Source: Opitutia bacterium UBA4506 (GTDB taxonomy: Bacteria > Verrucomicrobiota > Verrucomicrobiia > Opitutales > Puniceicoccaceae). Taken from it: a stretch of 64,000 nucleotides of DNA. Where the stretch lies: NCBI GenBank assembly GCA_002388665.1, contig DGMY01000082.1, positions 1-64,000 on the forward strand, in the 5' to 3' direction. Every line of letters begins with the position of its first letter. Position 1 is the first letter of the stretch. This document shows positions 26,747 through 35,420 of the stretch, piece after piece. The notes under the pieces are model-generated. The model searched no databases. It saw only the letters and a program-made list of their open reading frames with translations, and was not told the origin of the DNA. The position numbers and the translations under genes were made by a program.

Positions 26747-28186
26747 ATGGAATGGATCCAAAGTCCGCTGCTTTATATCGCTTTCGCCGCCTACGCCCTC
26801 CTGATGCTGGTCTTGCTTTTTGCCTTTTTCGGCAAAAAGGAGAGTGAGTCATCAAAAGGTGCATCGACTCAGGCACCATCTCCTTCCCGGAACCCATCAT
26901 CTGGATCTGAGGCAAGGGATGTTGTCATTGACGACGGGGGACCGAGCGTCTCCTCCAGGCCCGACCCGTCTGCCTTTATTGAGGAGGCCGAAAACCTCTT
27001 CTCCCGTGAGAAAGAGCCGGTCATTGTGACGGATGAAGCGTACGAGGTGATTTACCACAACCGGGCCACACGGAAGGTGCTGGGGGGGACGATGGATGAT
27101 CTGAATGAGCCGCTGCATCGGGTGCTCGGAGTCGAATCCAAAGCCTTGGAGAAACAACTGCGTGGCCAAGACCGCCCGCAGACGCTGAGTCTCTCCTGCA
27201 AGATGCCAAATGGTAGCGATGGTTCGATGCAATTGCGGGTGGCGATTCTCAATCGGATGCCACGAGTCTATGCGTTCCGGATCGTGGGCCTCGAAGAGAC
27301 GAGGCCGTCTTGGGTGTCCCACGGGAAAAACGGTGGTGAGTCCACTTCCTTGACTCGAGGTGGACATTTGGATTTTCGGGAGGTGGACCCGGCATCCGTG
27401 GAACTCTCCGCAGACCAAATGCTGGTGCCTTTGCGCGAGATGGATGATCTATTGCGCCGCGTGAAAGATGTTCAGGAGACCGAAGGAACTCCCTCGGGAA
27501 ATCCCCCTCTATTGTCAGCGCGGAACAAGCTGCGCCGCTTGATTCGTCACATCGAAGAAATTGATTGGATGCTTCAAGTGGCCGACGGCCACTTGCACCA
27601 GCGACCCGAGTCTTTCCGAGCCTACGAGGTTCTTGCCCATATGGCTGCAGCAGCCAATCGGGTCTCTGCCAAAGAGGGACCGCAACTGAAGATTGATCCG
27701 TCGGAGGCCCCCGTCGTGGAGACCTTGCTCACTGGGGACCGACGAGTCTTCGAAAAGGTTCTGACGCAACTCTTGACCTCTGCATTCCGCGCTTCGGCTC
27801 AAGATGGAGAGATTCTCGCGGAGTTGCGCTCCAAGCCCCTCGAAGCTCCAACGCAATCCGATGATTGGTACCTGTTTGCCGGAGAAGAGGAGCGGGCCAG
27901 CCAAGCGACCTTGTTGACCGTTAGGATCACCTTCGATCGAAATGAAGCGGGAAAAGGGCAATCGGATTTGCCAGCTGTCGTCGAGACTTTGGGGGCCCAG
28001 GTCATCGACCCGCGTCTCAACCGCAGGTTGGACTACGTCAAAAAGGGAAGAGATTCGGATCTCTTTGGGCTCACTTTAGCGCGGGAGTTGGTCGGTCAGT
28101 TGGATGGAGAGCTCTCGTTCCAGACGGATCCGAATGGGAAGAGCGAATTTTACCTGAGACTCCAATTCGAGAACGCCTCAGACTGA
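26747..28186 (+). CDS. Membrane-anchored PAS / degenerate histidine-kinase-like protein
   Basis: 479 aa. One N-terminal helix (about 8-28), a Ser/Pro-rich linker to about 72, then a PAS-like region (about 90-185, EPVIVTDEAYEVIYHNRATRKVLGG). The C-terminal part is laid out like a histidine-kinase ATPase domain: TGDRRVFEKVLTQLLTSAFRAS stands where the N box normally reads VLxNLLxNA, and LFGLTLARELVGQLDGELSFQ corresponds to the G2/F region. The N-box Asn and the Gly-rich G1 box are missing, and no H box is obvious, so it is probably not an active kinase. It converges with an HPt gene only 4 bp away; a regulatory link is plausible but not shown. Confidence 0.75.
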   Translation: MEWIQSPLLYIAFAAYALLMLVLLFAFFGKKESESSKGASTQAPSPSRNPSSGSEARDVVIDDGGPSVSSRPDPSAFIEEAENLFSREKEPVIVTDEAYEVIYHNRATRKVLGGTMDDLNEPLHRVLGVESKALEKQLRGQDRPQTLSLSCKMPNGSDGSMQLRVAILNRMPRVYAFRIVGLEETRPSWVSHGKNGGESTSLTRGGHLDFREVDPASVELSADQMLVPLREMDDLLRRVKDVQETEGTPSGNPPLLSARNKLRRLIRHIEEIDWMLQVADGHLHQRPESFRAYEVLAHMAAAANRVSAKEGPQLKIDPSEAPVVETLLTGDRRVFEKVLTQLLTSAFRASAQDGEILAELRSKPLEAPTQSDDWYLFAGEEERASQATLLTVRITFDRNEAGKGQSDLPAVVETLGAQVIDPRLNRRLDYVKKGRDSDLFGLTLARELVGQLDGELSFQTDPNGKSEFYLRLQFENASD

Positions 28187-28190
28187 TCGA

Positions 28191-28586
28191 TTAGATCAGG
28201 TAGGGCTCCGGCGCTAGGGCGATCTGCCCGAGGATGTCTTCAAACTTTTTGATGGCAGCTTCCAGTTCGCGAGTTTTTGCGTCAATTGCGGGAAGGTCGG
28301 CCTCGTCGACCCCGTCGGCCGAGTCCTGCTCGACCTTAAACGAAAGATCTTTGACCAAAGGGCTGCCAAACGTGCGAGCCGCTGATTTCATCGAGTGCGC
28401 GGCGCGATTGAAGTCTCTCCAATTCTTTTCGCTCCGAGCCTTTTGGAGGTTTGAAAATTGCTCTCGTATGTCGTTTTGACAGTCCCCGAGTAGCTCCACG
28501 AAGATATCGCGATCACCTCCGCATATTTCCTGTGCAAATCGCAAAAGATCTGTTTGAGAGAAAACCTCTTCGCTGGTGTCGCTCAT
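28191..28586 (-). CDS. HPt (histidine phosphotransfer) domain protein
   Basis: 131 aa, an all-helical protein with the HPt phospho-acceptor motif FNRAAHSMKSAARTFG (His64) after the first two helices. The length equals a single stand-alone HPt module, which shuttles phosphate between response-regulator receivers. The gene points towards the kinase-like gene, with the two stops 4 bp apart. No receiver domain lies in the neighbourhood, so its partners are elsewhere. Confidence 0.9.
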   Translation of the reverse strand: MSDTSEEVFSQTDLLRFAQEICGGDRDIFVELLGDCQNDIREQFSNLQKARSEKNWRDFNRAAHSMKSAARTFGSPLVKDLSFKVEQDSADGVDEADLPAIDAKTRELEAAIKKFEDILGQIALAPEPYLI

Positions 28587-28638
28587 TATTTTGAATTTAT
28601 GGCTTGCGAGTGTAAGTCACAAGAGGGAATTTGAGTTT

Positions 28639-28782
28639 ATGGAATTTCTGACCCATATGAATAACTGGTTCGGACCTTTGATGGCCGCCGGGCCTCTTTT
28701 TGCAGGTGCGCTAATTTTGATTGGCGAGAACCTGTATTCCAAGCACATCCGTGCATCGCGAGCCGCCGCTCGCAATCGCTGA
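28639..28782 (+). CDS. Small single-helix membrane protein (47 aa)
   Basis: An ORF starting at an ATG with a weak AGAGGGA ribosome site about 10 bases upstream. One helix (about 11-28, WFGPLMAAGPLFAGALILIG) is followed by a basic tail (SKHIRASRAAARNR), the usual look of a real small membrane protein. It is divergent from the HPt gene. No homologue recognised; it could be a chance ORF. Confidence 0.45.
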   Translation: MEFLTHMNNWFGPLMAAGPLFAGALILIGENLYSKHIRASRAAARNR

Positions 28783-28932
28783 TTGCTGCCTTCGCAGGTC
28801 TTCGGACCGTTTGGGAGCCGTTCCACCGATCGGCGTAGTCTGCAGGGTGGATTGGCCCTTTGCTGCGCTTGTAGCTTTTGCGGGGTGACGGAAAATCTAT
28901 TCGTATAAATACTGGTCATCCATGACCTCAAT

Positions 28933-28959
28933 CGACCTCATTGGAGGTCGTAAGTTTTT
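28933..28959 (+). terminator. Terminator-like hairpin
   Basis: A perfect 7-bp stem (CGACCTC at 28933-28939 with GAGGTCG at 28944-28950), a 4-base loop, then TAAG and five T. It could end transcription of the small ORF at 28639. The short stem keeps confidence moderate. Confidence 0.5.
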
Positions 28960-29063
28960 CGACGGCTGTGAATAGATTAAACTGAGGGATTAATTGCTTC
29001 CTGAGTTCCGCAAATAGATGCTGAGAATTGACTCGAGACCGCATTGATCAGTTGCAAGAGCAA

Positions 29064-29091
29064 TTGTTTCCTCCTACCTTTACCTTGTAAT
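29064..29091 (+). promoter_or_regulatory. Possible sigma70-type promoter for the gene at 29196
   Basis: TTGTTT (29064-29069), 16 bases, TGTAAT (29086-29091): four and five matches to the -35 and -10 consensus. It would give a leader of about 100 bases. Found by eye only. Confidence 0.3.
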
Positions 29092-29195
29092 GAATTCACC
29101 CCAAATCAGTAGCTACGGCTGTTTGGACACTCGTTGGCGCCGAGTTTCTATTGGGTAGGTTTGTCGGTGCGAAACGGATCAATTGGAGGAACAAT

Positions 29196-29873
29196 ATGAA
29201 TAAGAAATTTTGTCTTTTACTTTGTAGTTTGATGCCCACGTTTGGGCTTCTGCAATCAGTCGCGGCTGGGCCGTACTCCGGGGAGGTTCGCTTTTCCTTC
29301 AACACCTACTCATGGGAACGCTCGATTGAGGGGCTTTACTTTCGCAATGGAGACGAAGAAGAAACCGAAGTCTCGGTCGCAAATGGAAGTCCGTCGGAAG
29401 CCTATGAGTACCAAGGATCCGCGCCGCTGCAGTTTTATCGGAAATCAGGCGGCTCAGAGACCGTCGTCGCACAATTCACGCCGGAGAGCTCTGATCGGCA
29501 GTTGTTGATCTTTGTTCGGCAGGAAGAGGGTAGTCTTCTGGAGTACCAGGTACATTCGATTCCGTTTGAGGAATCGAAATCCGGTTCCGACATCTATCGT
29601 TTCGTGAACCTGACCAATCACCCGATCTACGTCGGTTTTGGAAATGAGGTTTACGCGATTAAAGTTGGCGGTGAAGAAGCCGTTAACATGTCGGAAATCG
29701 AGTTGGATTCCAACAGTGTGACGATGAGAATCAAGCTGGATAACGGAAAGAATGAAGGGCACATGGAGTATTCCTCGTCGTGGTCCATCCGGTCGGGACG
29801 TTCCGCTTTTGTGTTCATGACCGTTCGGCCGGGGAGCGACGATCTTTTGAAGATCGAGAGACTGTATTATTGA
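29196..29873 (+). CDS. Exported protein of unknown function
   Basis: 225 aa. The ATG at 29196 has GGAGGA five bases upstream, so the longer open frame from 29151 is not used. A signal peptide is clear (MNKKFCLLLCSLM through about residue 24, cleavage after VAAG). The mature part is beta-rich with no Cys or catalytic motif that I recognise; blocks such as LQFYRKSGGSETVVAQF and IRSGRSAFVFMTVRPG suggest a periplasmic beta-sandwich. It precedes a GH2 gene by 12 bp, which suggests co-transcription, but gives no function. Confidence 0.8.
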   Translation: MNKKFCLLLCSLMPTFGLLQSVAAGPYSGEVRFSFNTYSWERSIEGLYFRNGDEEETEVSVANGSPSEAYEYQGSAPLQFYRKSGGSETVVAQFTPESSDRQLLIFVRQEEGSLLEYQVHSIPFEESKSGSDIYRFVNLTNHPIYVGFGNEVYAIKVGGEEAVNMSEIELDSNSVTMRIKLDNGKNEGHMEYSSSWSIRSGRSAFVFMTVRPGSDDLLKIERLYY

Positions 29874-29885
29874 TTGAAAGAAATT

Positions 29886-31709
29886 ATGGGTAAGCAACAA
29901 CCACGAGTCTCCTGCGATGCGGGCTATCTCCAACTGAATGACCGCGAATCGCGTCTCCTAAACGGTGAATGGGGTTTCTTTGCGGATAATATGGGTGCTT
30001 TTGGTCTGAAGCGAAGCCGCAATGTGTTTGAAGGCCTCGATCCGCAAAAGGAAGACCGTGCCGTCGAGTACGACATTGATTCCTTTGACCAGATCTCGGT
30101 TCCGGGAGACTGGAATACTCAAAAGGAAGAGTACTTTCTATTTGAGGGGTTCGGTTGGTACACCAAGCGTGTTGCGTGTTCTGCGGAAGAGATTGCCGCA
30201 ATGACCAAGGACGGTAATCGACTCTTTCTCCGGTTGGACGGTGTCAATTATGCCGTCGATGTTTGGTGGAACGGAAAGGAACTCGGGAGCGCCGAGCTGC
30301 CATTCCTGCCACTCTCGTTCGAACTCAATGCCGATCAGGTCCAAGAGGACAACCTTTTGGTCGTGCGGGTCGACGCTCGTAGACTCGCTCACCGGATTCC
30401 GGCAGAGCGCTATGATTGGTTTAATTACGGAGGACTCATTCGATCCGTGCGCCTGATTTCGACCCCTGGTGTGTTCATCGGTCAGGCCGCTTACAATGAC
30501 ACCAGGATTCTATCCTTAAACGGGGTTGAAGCGGTTGTGGACGGTTCCTACCTCGTCGAAGTACGAGGGGAGGGGGATTTGGATGGTCTGACAGTAAAGC
30601 TCGAGATTCCGGAGCTGGACGTTGTCGAAGAGATGTCAGTCAAAGAAGCATCCACTCTTAATTTCGAGCTCAAGAACCTGTCAGTCACCCTGTGGGAGCC
30701 GGGCTCTCCGCGTTTGTACGCTGCGCAGATTAGCTTGGTACGCGACGGAGTATCCGTCGATCAGGTCGCTCAGAAGATCGGATTTAAGCAAATTGAATGT
30801 CGGGGGACCGAACTTCTGGTCAATCAAAAGCCGTTTTTCCTGAAGGGGATTGCTCTGCATGAAGAACGACTCGGCGATCGCGGTGGAAAACCGAGAAATC
30901 TCGAGGACATTCGGGCGCTGATCGATCTGGCTCAGGAGACCGGATGCAATTTTATGCGATTGGCACACTATCCCTATGACGAAGAGTGGTTGCGGGAGTG
31001 TGACGAACGCGGGTTGCTGGTTTGGGACGAAATTCCTGTGTATTGGGAAATGACGTACACGGATGAGCGGACCCAGAAGCTGATTTTTGAATCTGCCGTG
31101 CGGATGGTCGAGGTGAGCCGGTCCCACCCATCGATTTTGTGCCATGCACTGGCCAATGAAACATGGGAGTTGGAGGGTCGTGGTGCGGCCATGGGAAGAG
31201 CTTTCGAGGCGTTGGTGGAGTTGGATCCCAGTATCCCCAAGACTGCGGCGTTCAATGCCCCTTTCCAAGATGGCAAGTACGACGTCGAGGTGGTGGAACA
31301 CTCGATCTACGAGCATGTCGATGTCGTCGGTTTGAATGAGTATGGCGGTTGGTACAATCCGCCGCTCAAGGAGTTGACCAACGCGAATGTCATTGTCGGG
31401 AGTAAGCCGCTGTTCATCACCGAATTTGGTGCGGCCGGTCCTCTGGGCACATCGGGGGAGCCGGATGTATTGTGGAATCTCGATAGTCAGAAAGCGATTT
31501 ACGAAGAGCAGATCAAAATGTTCGGGCGCTGCGAAAAATTGAGTGGTTGGACCCCGTGGGTGCTCAAGGACTTCAGGAGTACGCTGCGGGCAAATGGATT
31601 CCAGAAGGGTTGGAACCGGAAAGGTATGGTCGGTCCGAACGGGGAGAAGAAGCCGGTGTTTGAGCTGGTGACGGAAGAGTTTTCGAAGAAACCCACCTTT
31701 TCCTCTTGA
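29886..31709 (+). CDS. Glycoside hydrolase family 2 enzyme (beta-glucuronidase-like)
   Basis: 607 aa. The domain order of GH2 is visible: N-terminal jelly roll (LLNGEWGFFAD, then SVPGDWNTQ, VNYAVDVWWNGKELG), an immunoglobulin-like middle domain, and a TIM barrel from about residue 300 (FFLKGIALHEE, NFMRLAHYPYDEEWL). The acid/base Glu is in LANETWE (about residue 423) and the nucleophile Glu in FITEFGAAG (about residue 512). Length and motifs fit beta-glucuronidase/beta-galactosidase of the UidA type, but the substrate cannot be fixed by eye. There is no signal peptide, so it is probably cytoplasmic. The next gene starts 32 bases after the stop. Confidence 0.9.
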   Translation: MGKQQPRVSCDAGYLQLNDRESRLLNGEWGFFADNMGAFGLKRSRNVFEGLDPQKEDRAVEYDIDSFDQISVPGDWNTQKEEYFLFEGFGWYTKRVACSAEEIAAMTKDGNRLFLRLDGVNYAVDVWWNGKELGSAELPFLPLSFELNADQVQEDNLLVVRVDARRLAHRIPAERYDWFNYGGLIRSVRLISTPGVFIGQAAYNDTRILSLNGVEAVVDGSYLVEVRGEGDLDGLTVKLEIPELDVVEEMSVKEASTLNFELKNLSVTLWEPGSPRLYAAQISLVRDGVSVDQVAQKIGFKQIECRGTELLVNQKPFFLKGIALHEERLGDRGGKPRNLEDIRALIDLAQETGCNFMRLAHYPYDEEWLRECDERGLLVWDEIPVYWEMTYTDERTQKLIFESAVRMVEVSRSHPSILCHALANETWELEGRGAAMGRAFEALVELDPSIPKTAAFNAPFQDGKYDVEVVEHSIYEHVDVVGLNEYGGWYNPPLKELTNANVIVGSKPLFITEFGAAGPLGTSGEPDVLWNLDSQKAIYEEQIKMFGRCEKLSGWTPWVLKDFRSTLRANGFQKGWNRKGMVGPNGEKKPVFELVTEEFSKKPTFSS

Positions 31710-31741
31710 GCCGGAAGAATGCTCCGAAGAGATTGGATGGT

Positions 31742-32767
31742 ATGAGAAAGTCTCTGCACCCCTCCATTCTTGCACGATTGTTTCCATCAGTAGGTTTCCG
31801 CAAGGCGCCGCGCTTCGGCATTGCGATTCTCGCGGGGTTTCTTGTCACCTTTCTTACGGTTTCGGCCGAAGAAGATGGGAAGATCCGTATCTTGGGAATC
31901 GGAAATAGTTTCACTCAAAACGCGACGAAATTCTTGCCGCAGATTATTGCGTCGAATCCTTCGATTGAGGCCGATGTCGGTGTGGCCAACATCGGCGGCT
32001 GCCCTTTGGACAAGCATGTAAATTTGGCCAAGGCCAATGAAGAGGATCCCACGAAAGGAAAGCAGTACACGTACTGGTTGAACGGGAAGGTCGACTCCAA
32101 GAAGGTGTCTCTGAAAGAGATTCTCGAAGATGGCACCTGGGACTACGTTACCATCCAGCAGGTTAGTACGAAGAGCTACAAGATTGAAACCTACTATCCG
32201 TATGCGGAAGAGTTGATCGGGATCATTCGTAAGCACGCGCCCGATGCGACGATTGTGATCCATGAGACTTGGTCCCACAGCAAAGACAGCTATCGGTACA
32301 CGAGCTGGGGGCTCGATCCTGACGAGATGTATAGCAAGCTACACGCGGCGTACGGCCAAATTGCCGAAGAATTCAGTCTGCCTGTGATCCCGGTCGGCAC
32401 TGCATTCCAGATGGCCAAAGAGTTTGAACAATGGGACTACCAGCCCACGGAGATCGAGGTCACCGAATTGGTCTATCCCGCAGATAAAGAGAACCTGCCC
32501 GATGAATCCAAGAGTCTTCACCGTATCTTCTATTGGAAGAAGAACAAGAAGACTGGCGAGTATAACGTCGGTAACGACGGATTCCACGCCAATCGAAACG
32601 GCGAGTATTTGGGGGGCTTGGTATGGTACGGTTTCTTTTTCGACGCCGACCCCACGGAAGTGAGTTACGCGCCAAATGGGATGACAGAGGAACAAGCGGA
32701 GTCCCTCCAGGTGATTGCGGCACAGACTCTGGCTGAAGAGCCTGAGAACCTGCGGTTGAACCCGTAG
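31742..32767 (+). CDS. DUF4886 (SGNH-hydrolase-like) exported protein
   Basis: 341 aa from the ATG at 31742; the TTG at 31706 that overlaps the GH2 stop gives a poorer start. An N-terminal helix (about 26-43) ending VSAEEDG is a likely signal peptide. The mature protein begins with the DUF4886 signature ILGIGNSFTQNATKFL, whose GNSF resembles block I (GDS) of SGNH hydrolases, and it ends with a block containing VGNDGFHANRNGEYLGGLVWYGFFF, where the His could act as in block V (DxxH). DUF4886 proteins are frequent next to polysaccharide genes in Bacteroidetes and Verrucomicrobia; a carbohydrate esterase role is inferred from that fold and position. Confidence 0.85.
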   Translation: MRKSLHPSILARLFPSVGFRKAPRFGIAILAGFLVTFLTVSAEEDGKIRILGIGNSFTQNATKFLPQIIASNPSIEADVGVANIGGCPLDKHVNLAKANEEDPTKGKQYTYWLNGKVDSKKVSLKEILEDGTWDYVTIQQVSTKSYKIETYYPYAEELIGIIRKHAPDATIVIHETWSHSKDSYRYTSWGLDPDEMYSKLHAAYGQIAEEFSLPVIPVGTAFQMAKEFEQWDYQPTEIEVTELVYPADKENLPDESKSLHRIFYWKKNKKTGEYNVGNDGFHANRNGEYLGGLVWYGFFFDADPTEVSYAPNGMTEEQAESLQVIAAQTLAEEPENLRLNP

Positions 32768-32779
32768 TCAGCGGAGATT

Positions 32780-32804
32780 CCCGCGGATCCCCGGATCCCG
32801 CGGG
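32780..32804. terminator. GC-rich hairpin between convergent genes
   Basis: A 7-bp stem CCCGCGG (32780-32786) with CCGCGGG (32798-32804), between the DUF4886 stop and the deacetylase stop. Without a T run it is only a possible bidirectional terminator. Confidence 0.4.
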
Positions 32805-32884
32805 CTCCTTCTCAGTTGGCGCGGCATTCCTGCATCGAAAGCGGGCTCACATGTGGGAATTCCCGCCCGGGCAGATCAGCACCG

Positions 32885-33544
32885 CTACAGGTAGAGTGAT
32901 GGAAGATCGGCCCAGGTAACCTCTGGATCTGCGCTGATACGACCGATTTTTTCGTCGAAAGCGCTCCATTGCTCCTCGGTGCAGAGCTCGTAGCTGTGAC
33001 CCCAGAAGTAGAAAACCCCGCAGCCGGATTTCTTCGCCGCGTCGTAGAGTTCCCAGAAGGACTTGTTGTGGAAGTGACAGTCTGGATGAAGCATCATCGG
33101 ATCTGCAGGAGGGAAGGACGGGGTCACGTTCTTGGTCGTCCGAGCGTATAGATGTCCGGCCTCGGCAACGACCTGGGCAGTGGCTGCGTCGTGTCCGCCA
33201 TAGGGGTAGACAAATCCGTGGATCGGATCCTGGAACCAGTCCTGAAGAATTTTTCGTGCGTCGACGACCTCGGTCCGCCAGTCCTCCAGGGGGATTTCGA
33301 CTGGGCGAGGGTGGGTCATCGAGTGGTTGGCGATTGTGAACCCTTCGTAGACTGACTTCAACTCTGACCGGGCGAGGCGCTGGATGGTTTTATTCCATTT
33401 TTCGCTATGGCCACCGCTCCGATTCTCTTTGTGAGTGGTAGGGTTGAGGTTGAAGGAGGCCTTGGCGTTGTGATTGCGGAGAATCTCGATGAGGCGAATG
33501 TCATCATTTACACCGTCGTCCCAGCATTGAACTACTTTCATCAT
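32885..33544 (-). CDS. Polysaccharide deacetylase family protein (NodB/CE4)
   Basis: 219 aa. GAGGAG precedes two adjacent ATG codons (33544 and 33541); the first is given, although spacing favours the second. CE4 motifs: WDDG (catalytic base and metal Asp) near the N-terminus, HSMTH (metal His pair) and YPYG in the middle, and GVFYFWGHSYEL near the end with the conserved His. These ligands are intact, so activity as a metal-dependent deacetylase of an N-acetylated or O-acetylated glycan is likely. No signal peptide. It converges with the DUF4886 gene. Family members also include hydrolases of other small molecules. Confidence 0.9.
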   Translation of the reverse strand: MMKVVQCWDDGVNDDIRLIEILRNHNAKASFNLNPTTHKENRSGGHSEKWNKTIQRLARSELKSVYEGFTIANHSMTHPRPVEIPLEDWRTEVVDARKILQDWFQDPIHGFVYPYGGHDAATAQVVAEAGHLYARTTKNVTPSFPPADPMMLHPDCHFHNKSFWELYDAAKKSGCGVFYFWGHSYELCTEEQWSAFDEKIGRISADPEVTWADLPSLYL

Positions 33545-33596
33545 GATCTCCTCTTTGTACCAGACCTTCCCGACCCTGAGAAGCGCGAAGGACTCA

Positions 33597-34634
33597 CTAA
33601 AGGCGTTTTAGGCGTTCACCGAAAAGAAACTCTAGTTCGAAGAGAATTCGTGGGTCGGGATTAAAGTTCCGTTCCCGTTTGAAATCGATCCCGGGCTCGA
33701 TCGTTAAGTACATCCACTCTTTCCAAATCTTTTGCCGGTAGGGCATGCGGAGAAGGCCGGCCTCGATTCGGGCCCACGGTTCGGTTTGGGAATACAGGGC
33801 AGCGCGGAATCCGATGGTTCGGCGGTTGCTGATGCGATGGTAGAGACTCGCTGCCTGGCCGAATTCGAACCCATCGCTCGTTTCAGATCGAACTACCGCG
33901 AGATCGACTTCTACCCAGGAGGCTTCACCGAGAAATCTCCGGAGATCCAACGACGTTTTTTCGCCAAATCCGTCATCTGCTTCATAGGTAAGATACTGGG
34001 ATACGCGAAATCGCCAGTGCTCACGCTGCCAACTCATTCGTCCCCGGAGTCGAAATTTTGGGACCGGTTCCGGTTTGAAATCCAACCCGGAGTCGAGATC
34101 CAGGTCGAAGTTCATCAGATCAATGATTGCGAAGCGAAGGGAAGCGTTTCCACTGTCGTCGGAACCTGGGATTTGTCTCAGCTCATTGCGGCTGAATCCA
34201 GTGAGCGGCTCGCTGTCTTCCTGGACGTTTTCGACGATGAGCTTCAGGCGATTTTGTGTTTTGGGGAGATCGATCTTGGCCTTGAAATCAACGCCGGTGC
34301 TGACGGATTCTCCATCGATGAACTCGATCTGGGGAGCGATAGCGATATAGCTCTCGCCCTCTTCATCTGCATTGAGGCGTCTGTCCCCAAAGTAGCGATC
34401 AAAAGTTTTGGAGCGCTCCTCGCGGTCGGGTGCGATCAAATTGTCGAGGTAGTGATCGAGCCCCTCGGCCACAGTTTCGACCTTGTCAGATATATTTTCG
34501 TGAAAGCTATCGACGGTATCGGCAGCGTCTTCCTCCTCTGTAGGCGTTGAAACCTCCGGTGGAACCTCTGCCGGTTGGGAGTAGGCGGTAAGGCTTCCAG
34601 CTAGAAGTGCTATGAGTGCAACCCTCAGAATCAT
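33597..34634 (-). CDS. Exported beta-barrel-like protein of unknown function
   Basis: 345 aa with a signal peptide (MILRVALIALLAGSLTAYSQ). A Pro/Glu-rich, acidic segment (about 22-90) leads to a beta-rich region with alternating hydrophobic residues: YIAIAPQIEFIDGES, HWRFRVSQYLTYEADDGFG, ASLYHRISNRRTIGFRAALYSQ, MYLTIEPGIDFKRE. This is the pattern of an outer-membrane beta-barrel, although the end (FGERLKRL) lacks a terminal aromatic. It follows an exported unknown by 16 bp on the same strand, so the two probably form one transcript. No family recognised. Confidence 0.78.
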   Translation of the reverse strand: MILRVALIALLAGSLTAYSQPAEVPPEVSTPTEEEDAADTVDSFHENISDKVETVAEGLDHYLDNLIAPDREERSKTFDRYFGDRRLNADEEGESYIAIAPQIEFIDGESVSTGVDFKAKIDLPKTQNRLKLIVENVQEDSEPLTGFSRNELRQIPGSDDSGNASLRFAIIDLMNFDLDLDSGLDFKPEPVPKFRLRGRMSWQREHWRFRVSQYLTYEADDGFGEKTSLDLRRFLGEASWVEVDLAVVRSETSDGFEFGQAASLYHRISNRRTIGFRAALYSQTEPWARIEAGLLRMPYRQKIWKEWMYLTIEPGIDFKRERNFNPDPRILFELEFLFGERLKRL

Positions 34635-34650
34635 ACAATTCTTCAGTGAT

Positions 34651-35268
34651 TTAGGCGGCGGGCTTCGGAGCGAGCGTAAAGGTGTTGAATAGTGGCTTCA
34701 GTTCCAGCCGGTCCCGATAGAGGGTCATTCCCTCGCGGATCTTCTTCACTTCGGCTTCAGTATATTCCCGTTCGGGGTCGCACCCCAGGAGAACTAACCA
34801 GTGCCCGCTCGGATCGGCTCCTTCAAAGGCTACAATTCGCAATTCTTTTTCCCGTTGATCCTTCCAGAATGTCTCGAAGTCTTCGGTGTCGCGAAAGTAG
34901 ATCCCGTTCACGATAAGGGCGACTCCGGCTTCGTCCTTATAGACTGCGGCAAAGCTGCAAAGTGCCCCCCGCTTGGCCAAAGCTGCCGTTTCCGATCGGT
35001 TTGTGATGTATCCGGGATTGCGCTCCATTCCCATTACTTCGAGAATCTCCGCGTCGTCGACGAGGCTGAAGTTTGTCGGGATCTCCTCGGTGGTCGGAGT
35101 GAGTAATTCGGGGATTTCCGGAGGAAGGGCCGGGATCTCGTGGAGCGCATCCTCGGCGGCGAGGGACAGCGAGCTGGAGACCGAGAAAAGGATGAGCAGG
35201 ACACCTCTCAGCCGGCCGATTCCGGATTGGGCGAACTCTGCTAGGAATGTGGTTGGGTTTGATTTCAT
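34651..35268 (-). CDS. Exported protein of unknown function
   Basis: 205 aa. The ATG at 35268 is used instead of an in-frame TTG at 35277. A long signal region (about 15-37, RGVLLILFSVSSSLSLAAED) is followed by a Pro/Glu-rich linker and a compact alpha/beta domain, including LCSFAAVYKDEAGVALIVNGIYF and VALEGADPSG-like loops. It lies 16 bp upstream of the barrel-like gene, so it is probably the first gene of that two-gene unit. I do not recognise the family. Confidence 0.75.
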   Translation of the reverse strand: MKSNPTTFLAEFAQSGIGRLRGVLLILFSVSSSLSLAAEDALHEIPALPPEIPELLTPTTEEIPTNFSLVDDAEILEVMGMERNPGYITNRSETAALAKRGALCSFAAVYKDEAGVALIVNGIYFRDTEDFETFWKDQREKELRIVAFEGADPSGHWLVLLGCDPEREYTEAEVKKIREGMTLYRDRLELKPLFNTFTLAPKPAA

Positions 35269-35420
35269 GGTTTCCAATTGAATTGATGATAAATGGGGGG
35301 CGCTCGAGAGACCAATTTCACAGTCATCATTCCAAAGGATGAGATGATACGATTTCCCTAATCGGTGAATTTCGGCTGCAGAAATCGGATCTTTCGATTG
35401 AACTGGGAGGAGAACTCCTG

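Larger units (their letters stand above)
28783..29195. other. 413-bp intergenic region
   Basis: No convincing ORF or known RNA family. It holds a terminator-like hairpin (28933-28959), one possible sigma70-type promoter (29064-29091) and, at 29185-29190, a GGAGGA ribosome site for the next gene. The remainder is A/T-richer than the flanking genes. Confidence 0.6.

Noticed and set aside
30681..31787. 368-aa antisense frame over the GH2 gene
   Set aside because: No recognisable motif; the GH2 catalytic residues on the plus strand establish the true strand.
33732..34550. 272-aa plus-strand frame over the barrel-like gene
   Set aside because: No signal peptide or motif, while the minus frame has both a signal peptide and beta-barrel pattern.
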